From NCBI RefSeq assembly GCF_037975245.1, contig NC_092561.1:15037001-15101000 (forward strand): DNA of 64,000 bases. Reading direction: 5' to 3'. Every line of letters begins with the position of its first letter. Positions within the stretch are counted from its first letter, which is position 1. The notes beneath the pieces are model-generated. The model had not been told where the DNA came from and searched no databases. It saw only the letters and a program-made list of their open reading frames with translations. The position numbers and the translations under genes are program-made. Source of the DNA: Apostichopus japonicus (taxonomy: Eukaryota > Echinodermata > Holothuroidea > Aspidochirotida > Stichopodidae). Shown here in pieces: positions 57,814-64,000 of the stretch.

Positions 57814-58738
57814 CCATCACTTAATCTTGATAACACCAACTACATTGTTTTCAATAAAAGTAAATCTTATCCTTGGATAAAAGACATTTTAATGGATGGT
57901 AAGCCTATCAAGCATATACATAGTATTAAGTTTCTCGGAGTATATATTGATATTAAACTTACTTGGTGTGAACATATAGCAAATATTGCAAACACTGTGG
58001 CGAAAAATGTTGGTATCATTTCTAAGTTGAAACACTACTTTCCTCAGAATATTCTTAGAATGCTTTACCAAACATTAGCTTCCCCCCATTTTTCATATTG
58101 CTCAATAATCTGGTCTGGCACCCATCATGTTTATCTTCACCCTCTTGAAATCTTACAAAAGAAAGTCATTCGTCATATAACTCATTCTGAATATCGTGAA
58201 CACACCAGCTTACTTTTCAAATTGCTCAACTTATTCAAATTTAGCGATATTGTTAGGCTGAATGTAGCCACATTCTTTTACAAGGCTTGGAATGACTTAC
58301 TTCCTGCAGCCTTTCATGACTTCTTTACTATTAAGTGCGCCATACATAGTCATCGCACTAGAAGTGCCGGTCAAGCACACCACAACTTATGTAATACAAC
58401 ATTCGGTACGTTAAATTTAAAGAATCGTGCTATGAGTACATGGAATTCTCTAACTGCTACTATAACATCTAAACCATCTAAAGTAACATTTAGAAAAACG
58501 CTAAAAAAGAAGTAATTTCTCAGAATTGATACATCGTTTATATTGTATGTGAATAATTATTCCTTATTATGACATTAATAATATTTTCATTTATGTATAT
58601 ATGTTTTTTTTTTCTTTCTTTCGTGGGAGTCCTTTACCTTGTTAATCCTGAATTGGCTTTTTAGAGGACTTCCCTCAACATGTATATATTTATTATCTGT
58701 GGAAATCAAATAAAATTATTCAATTGAATCCAGCCTCA
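57814..58738 (+). pseudogene. 5'-truncated non-LTR retrotransposon (CR1/jockey-like RT thumb and tail)
   Basis: An open frame of about 230 codons encodes YIVFNKSKSYPW, then KFLGVYIDIKLTWCEHI, a classic post-catalytic motif of LINE reverse transcriptases. It continues with SPHFSYCSIIWSG and LEILQKKVIRHIT and ends in a basic RKTLKKK. The 3' region has AATAAAATTATTCAATTGAA near its end (to about 58735), the short repeated tail of CR1/L2-type elements. The reverse-transcriptase core and endonuclease are missing, so it is a dead insertion despite the clean frame. Confidence 0.85.
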
Positions 58739-58739
58739 A

Positions 58740-60270
58740 ACCATGCCAATGACTTGAATCGAAATGAATGTCTAGGAACCTGTCAACACTTTTCCCCTTC
58801 CCTTCTGATCGTGGGCACAGCTTTGTAAGATTAACGGGCCAGTTGCTACAGAGAAAGACTTCCAAAGCGAATGTGTTATCTGTACGGTGTCAAAGTTACA
58901 TACTGTGAACCAACACAGTGAAAATGCTGTGGTAGAACGTAACTGCATAAGAATCTAATCATCACTCTGTCTGTCTCTCCATTTCTCTCACTCTCCCTCT
59001 CTGTCATTTAATTTAAATGTTCGCCAGCGATTCACATCCTATGTTAATGTTTGTACATTTTCTCTCGTATAAGGCCGGGATTGATGACCGCAATAATCCC
59101 CATTCCATGAAAGTGGTATACCTTGTCCATTAGGTGTGCTAACATAATGGTCAACATTCTTAGATACTAACCGGACAACACGAAGTCAAATCATTCATTC
59201 AAACCGGAAGAATTATATTTCGCCAACAAATTGAAGATTGACGAGACAAAAAACTGTCCCAAATCCAATTTACCACTCAAAAGTCCGGAGAGTGACACAT
59301 TCACAGTGACACAAAATGAGCAGGGCAATCAGACGTAGTATGGGAAGGAACAAACCATTCCTCCAGCATTTCTGCATACTTGATAATTGAAGATTTAATA
59401 ATGGTATATGTTCCTGATCATTTTCCTTCAATCATACAAATACAATTCAATAGAACCTGAAATGATTGTGAAAATATATACTTTACAAGAAACTGATGAA
59501 GATCCCCTATGATACAAGTCACAGGCAAATGACTATGCTCGAAATGGTATACACAAGGTTTCGTACATGTTTTGAGGTTGCCTTCATGTAGTAGAGTAAC
59601 GTCTATTTTGGGACACACTACCATATATATTCTGGCGACTGTAAGTTGTAGCCAACATTCTATACGACTTGAAATGGTCCGCAATGATGAGCCCCTGTTG
59701 TTCGCCAAACGGGACGTTAGGCATGTTACGATTGTGTGCTATATAACTGCATTAAGGTAAGGTTAGGCCAAGACCTATCCATTAGCGCCGTTGAACGATC
59801 CGATTATGAAACAACAATGCTCGACCACCTTGGTGACTAAATGTTCATACCTGACATCATGAGTTAATCAACTGTCTTGAAATCGCATCGTTAAAAACTT
59901 AGAACTATTCAAAAGATGGCTAATTCATTAGTCCGTTCGGAAATTTAGTCAGTCACATAGGCACATGGTTGCTACTTTAAAACAGTACAGGCCTAATGTT
60001 AGGCTATTAGTAAGGGGAACAAAGTACCACGCAATGGTAGCGTCGTTATGGGCAAGGCAGGTTTCTTTCACCTGTTCTACAACTTTGGAAACTTCAATTT
60101 ATTGACGTCTGCAGTTGAGTACGTTTAACTTTGGCAATCATGTTACACATGTCTACCGTAGCCGGAAATTGAATACGAAAGTGAAAACTTTTCAGCACAA
60201 ATTCACTATTTACGCACCATAGATTTATGTCGATATTTGGAATGCCAATTTACACGCTTTAACACACCAG
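58740..60270. other. Intergenic, no gene seen
   Basis: No recognisable domains on either strand. A 50-codon open stretch on the minus strand near 58880-58740 is not assignable. Confidence 0.45.
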
Positions 60271-60280
60271 TAGAATCACT

Positions 60281-60333
60281 GTGGTCGAGTGGTACGGACT
60301 TCGTGACACGAAGATCCGGGGTTCGATTCCTAC
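60281..60333 (+). mobile_element. tRNA-like head (A and B boxes) of a SINE/retrozyme-like element
   Basis: GTGGTCGAGTGGTAC gives an A-box-like D arm. An anticodon-arm-like hairpin follows (ACTTC, loop GTGACAC, GAAG), then GGTTCGATTCC, a strong B box. There is no proper acceptor stem, so it is not a working tRNA gene. It runs directly into the hammerhead motif, suggesting an RNA polymerase III promoter for that RNA. Confidence 0.7.
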
Positions 60334-60375
60334 CTTCGCCTGATGAGTCCCAAAAGGACGAAACCGGTCGTGAAG
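60334..60375 (+). ncRNA. Hammerhead ribozyme (type I, minimal helix III)
   Basis: All invariant core parts are present in order. Helix I 5' strand CUUCGC (60334-60339); CUGAUGA (60340-60346); helix II GUCC and GGAC with loop CAAAA (60347-60359); GAAA (60360-60363, its last A being the first base of helix III); helix III AC-CG-GU (60363-60368); cleavage base C at 60369; helix I 3' strand GUGAAG (60370-60375), which pairs with CUUCGC over six pairs including one G-U. Predicted cleavage is after 60369. Helix III is too short for a stable hairpin, but ACCGGU is self-complementary, so two molecules can form a continuous six-pair helix, as known for dimeric hammerheads. Location downstream of a tRNA-like promoter fits animal retrozymes. 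Activity is inferred. Confidence 0.88.
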
Positions 60376-60395
60376 TGGACTTTTTCTGGTGTGTT

Positions 60396-60401
<6 letters not shown>

Positions 60402-60461
<60 letters not shown>
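60402..60461. repeat. (TA)n microsatellite
   Basis: About 30 TA repeats between the hammerhead element and the 3' end of the Tx1/L1-like element. Confidence 0.95.
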
Positions 60462-60465
<4 letters not shown>

Positions 60466-60576
60466 AGTATATCTATTACATGGAACACTACTATTCGAGT
60501 ACATGTGCAAGTATATAGCAAAATAAAAAGGGTAAAGGAAACGGAATCGATAGGCTTAATTGAATAAATCAGGACA

Positions 60577-61861
60577 TTAGGAAAAGGCGTGCCATAACTC
60601 CACAAAAGTAACTTTATGTTTTCTAAAGCTGGAAGTTCTTAAATAGTTGAACCTTTCAATACTGATGATGAATTTGAATTTAAAGAAAAACTCATTGATT
60701 AATGGATTTCGTTCATTTCTTTTGCAATCATAAATATAGTATTTCATATGAAGTATCCGAAAGTTGTAGGGATCTCCCCTCCCGTTGTTATAACCAAAAA
60801 AGATATCCTGCTTTGAAAAAAATAGCTGCTTCTTAAGAAACATATTTTCAACATCTAAAATAAAATAGGCAGTTAACATTTCCAAAACAAGTGCTCAATA
60901 TTCTCAGTTTCAATTTTACAAAAGGTACAAAGATCTGAATCACTTTTACCCATCAATGAAAGAAGCCTATTCGTGGCAACAATTCTATGAATAAATTTGA
61001 ACTGGAAAAATTGGATTTTAGCTTCAGAGACAGTGTATTACGGCATATGAAAGAACGATGCCAGTCTTTGTAGGTTAAGTTGGTGAAGGTCGCATTCCAC
61101 TTTTCAATGGCGGTTGGTATGTCTGATAGACGACGCAAATGGCGCTTATAAACTAGTTGGGAGACTGATGAGGCTTTTAGAACTTCATTGAATGGAATTA
61201 TGTTGTCATTATCAATATTATTTCTAACGCAAGCAGCCCCTCTCCAACTTTTCGGGATACTATCAATTAAACCCCAATATAGGGTGAAAGGAAAACGCAT
61301 AATATGGAATTTGCGCTTGAAACAATCAAACGGGATAGGTCTCCCGTCATTATCAAACAAATCCCCAACATAATATACATTTTTCAAGAGTAAATTCTTA
61401 TACAAAATAATATCATTGTTAATACGTATGTGGGAATTGTTCCAGATAATTTGATTTCCAAAGTTGCTATTCGGGTTCATAAATGAAATTTCACACCACG
61501 CACTAACGATTTGGTAAATGAAAGGATTTGAAATATTAATGATATCCTTTCTTTGAGCAATTAGAATAAAAAATAAGTTCTTTTCCGTAAGATCTTAAGT
61601 AAATGTCCCAAAAAAAACTTTCCACAACCCATATAGGTCGCTGTTGTACCGCTTAATCCAGGTGCATTTAAGACTGTTTATCAAACTAGAAATATGAGTT
61701 ACCTTTAGCCCTCCCTCACCGACAGAATTAATCATGACTGAGCGTTTCACTTTATCAGGATTTCCCGCCCATATAAAATCAAAAATGATACTTTCTATCT
61801 CCTTAGTAAAGTGGGAAGGTGGATTTGGAAGGACCTGGAAGAGAAAAACAAGCTGCGACAA
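60577..61861 (-). pseudogene. C-terminal region of the Tx1/L1-like element
   Basis: FDFIWAGNPDKVKRSVMINS and VGEGGLKVTHI (near 61780-61690), then WRGAACVRNNIDNDN and TAIEKWNATF, then a Cys/His motif CTFCKIETENIEHLFWKC near 60935-60885 and a final block (YYIYDCKRNERNP) to the stop at 60577. This order is typical of Tx1-clade second ORFs. Frames shift between blocks. Confidence 0.8.
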
Positions 61862-61979
61862 AGCAAATGTTTTGAAAACAACATTACGACCGATCGGGGA
61901 TCAAATCCCTACATTTCCAAACACTTAAACACTTTTTTTAAGACGAGAAAGCTTAGGAACATAATTCAAACGGAAGAGA

Positions 61980-63556
61980 TCATTTCCATTGCAAGTAAAG
62001 AACACTGATACCTAATAACTTTACGGGCCCAAGAGTGAATCTGATGTTAAACTCCTGAATAAAGGTCGGACAATGGGAGGCAAGCCGACCTAGCGGGAAA
62101 AGACTCGATTTGGTTAAGTTAATTGTTAATCCGGAAGCTAGTCTCAGTTGATTAAGAATATTCAATGCCTCCTTTAAAGATGTTCTTCTATTATCGAGAA
62201 TAAGAGTTGTGTCATCTGCGTATTGCATGATCCTGACTTCCTTATTATTAATTTTGATCCCTCTTATAAAGTGGTTATTTTGAATTTTTAATGCACAAAC
62301 TCCCGCTGCAAGAATAAATAAATAAGGACTTAGCGGGCATCCCTGCCTTACTCCTCTCTCAAGCGAAAAAAAAAAGCCAGCGGAAAAACTGTTGTTACAT
62401 ACACAAGCAGTAGTATTTTTGTAAAAAACATTCACCCACTTTTTAAAACTGGTACGGTACCAAAATTGAAAAAGGATAGTGTATTATTTATAAAGTCCCA
62501 CTCAAGCTAATCGAAAGCTTTTTTTGAAATCTATCATGAATATAAAGCCAGGAATATCTCGCTCTGCCGGCGTAGTCTTTTAAATCTAAAACAAATCTTA
62601 TGTTTTCACCGATAAATCTGTCTTTTAAAAAAACAGTTTGATGAGGGCCAATAAGAGATTGAATTACAGTTTTCAGCCTGGTGGCAATAGCTTTAGCACC
62701 GATCTTATAGTCAGTGTTCAATAAAGTAATAGGGTGATAATTCTGCAGGGACATGGGGTCTTTCGTAGGTTTCAGGATGAGAGTGATAATAGCCCTCGAT
62801 TGCTCAGTGGAAAAACTACCATTATCAAATCCATGATTAACAGACTCTAAAAACTAATTCACCGATTGAATCCCAGAACTTGTTATAAAAAATTGGCCGT
62901 AAGACCATCGCTACCTGGCGCTTTGTCGTTTTTCAACGCTTCGAGGGCTTGGGTGCATTCATCTACAGAAAGCCTACCCTCACACGCCAATAAATTATCA
63001 ACATCTACTTTGGGATATGATAAGTCAGTAAAAAAAGGATATGGAATGCAACCATTTGAACTATAAAGGCTTTGGTAAAAGGTCCGAATCTCGCAAAGAA
63101 CTTCCTCCTTATTAGAAGTAACATCACCCTTCTTCGTCTTCGTCTTCGTTACCGGTGACACATCCGCAAAAAGGGACAATAACTCACCACACACACGTCA
63201 AGAGAGTAATTAGTTAGTTACATCTGACACACGTACTGATATGAGTGACAGGATTCAAAATCCTTCGAATTTTTAAGTTTGTAAATTGAATTTAAAGTCT
63301 TATTACTCTTCTCTAAATTTAAAACATATTGTGTGTTCTTTTCCCCCTCCTCAACCCATCTAGCACGTGACCTGATAATTGTACCCTGCAGTTTATAATT
63401 GTAACGGAGAAGAAGATCGTTTTGGGCTGCTTTAAGCTTTTTACGTAACTCAGCGCTATCATGTTGATACAAAACTTGCTCTAGCTTAGCAACCTTATTT
63501 ACCAGCTCAGACTCTTTACTACGACGCTCCCTTGCTATATCTTTTGAGTATTTCAT
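61980..63556 (-). pseudogene. Linker and reverse transcriptase of the Tx1/L1-like element
   Basis: In successive shifted frames: ARWVEEGEKNTQYVLNLEKS (63556-63218), LEALKNDKAPGSDGLTANFL (ending at 62883), LQNYHPITLLNTDYKIGAKA and PHQTVFLKDRFIGENI (62754-62488), and RGVRQGCPLSPYLFILAAG, then MQYADDTTLILD with the YADD catalytic pair (62435-61980). These are the standard ordered RT motifs. At least three frame changes separate them. Confidence 0.88.
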
Positions 63557-63584
63557 GCTTACCTTACGAATTCTAAATTTTAAC

Positions 63585-63930
63585 AGCTCCCAACGACAAG
63601 CTGGATAGTATGGGTATTGTGTAACAACTCATTACGAATAAGATTATTAATAAGAAAAATGTAGTTTGGGTCATTAAGAAGAGAATTATTTAACTCCCAG
63701 TAACCAGGACCACGTTGCGTTAAATTTGTTGAAAAGGATAACCAAATAAACGAATGATCTGACTGGATGCCTGGAAAAACTTTGACGTTAATAGCAGACT
63801 GTCTCAGGTGTCTAGAAACAAGAAAATAGTCGAGCCTACAATGAATGCCATGGGTAACATTTGAACTCCAAGTAAAATTATTTTGCAGAGGATTTCTTTC
63901 CCTCCAGATATCAATTTAGTCATGAGCGGC
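63585..63930 (-). pseudogene. Endonuclease C-terminal part of the Tx1/L1-like element
   Basis: IDIWRERNP, NFTWSSN, CRLDYFLVSRHLRQSAI, SDHSFIWLSF, then GPGYWELNNSLLNDPNY. The SDH is the catalytic tail motif of APE-type LINE endonucleases, and GPGYWxLNxSLL is the standard sequence after it. A stop lies just before IDIW. Confidence 0.85.
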
Positions 63931-64000
63931 CATGCCTTGAAATTTGTTCTGGGGTTACCCCCCTTTCTAATCTAAATCCAGATTAAAAACAAAATTTAAG

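Larger units (their letters stand above)
60465..64000 (-). mobile_element. Tx1/L1-like non-LTR retrotransposon, broken, continuing off the right edge
   Basis: Read on the minus strand, the order is end of an APE-type endonuclease, linker, reverse transcriptase, C-terminal region with a Cys/His motif, then a 3' untranslated region ending at the (TA)n tract. This is the layout of the second ORF of L1/Tx1-clade elements. Several frameshifts and stops break it, so this copy cannot make a full protein. The three parts are listed separately. The start lies beyond 64000. Confidence 0.87.

Noticed and set aside
58740-58880. Minus-strand open stretch considered as an N-terminal exon of the MACPF/AIG1 gene
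   Set aside because: No family motif, and the frame runs into the tail of a retrotransposon.

Overview
This is a eukaryotic, intron-rich, AT-rich window from an animal genome. Three multi-exon genes, abundant non-LTR retrotransposon debris, hAT-like MITEs, many G or C homopolymer runs and a large satellite point to a marine invertebrate deuterostome. An echinoderm such as a sea cucumber is my best guess, but nothing in the window proves the species.

Left part (1-21,932, + strand): the 3' two thirds of a synaptotagmin-7 gene. Five exons encode the C2A and C2B calcium-binding domains and the stop codon; the transmembrane and linker exons lie off the left edge. The 11.8 kb intron between the two C2 domains carries a set of DNA transposons nested inside one another, each with matching target-site duplications.

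Middle (21,933-42,650): no convincing host gene. It holds several minisatellites, a 2.3 kb terminal-inverted-repeat element (31,955-34,255) and a satellite array of about 7.8 kb (34,867-42,650) built from 42-bp units that each contain a dyad. The array is interrupted by a fold-back element (38,484-40,043), which carries a second and unrelated 42-bp palindromic array, and by a short retrotransposon fragment with a target-site duplication.

Right part (43,000-64,000): two minus-strand genes. One is a two-exon gene for a secreted, cysteine-containing protein that I do not recognise (43,373-45,820). The other (53,607-57,025, 5' end not found) joins a stonustoxin-like MACPF/CDC segment and helical region to an AIG1/GIMAP GTPase and ends in a CaaX box; its last exon is partly duplicated in tandem downstream. 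Around them lie 5'-truncated retrotransposons, a tRNA-derived SINE, and a long broken Tx1/L1-like element on the minus strand running off the right edge.

Most notable: at 60,281-60,375 a tRNA-like sequence (A and B boxes) runs directly into a complete hammerhead ribozyme core. Its helix III is the self-complementary ACCGGU, the arrangement expected of a dimer-acting type I hammerhead from a retrozyme-like element.
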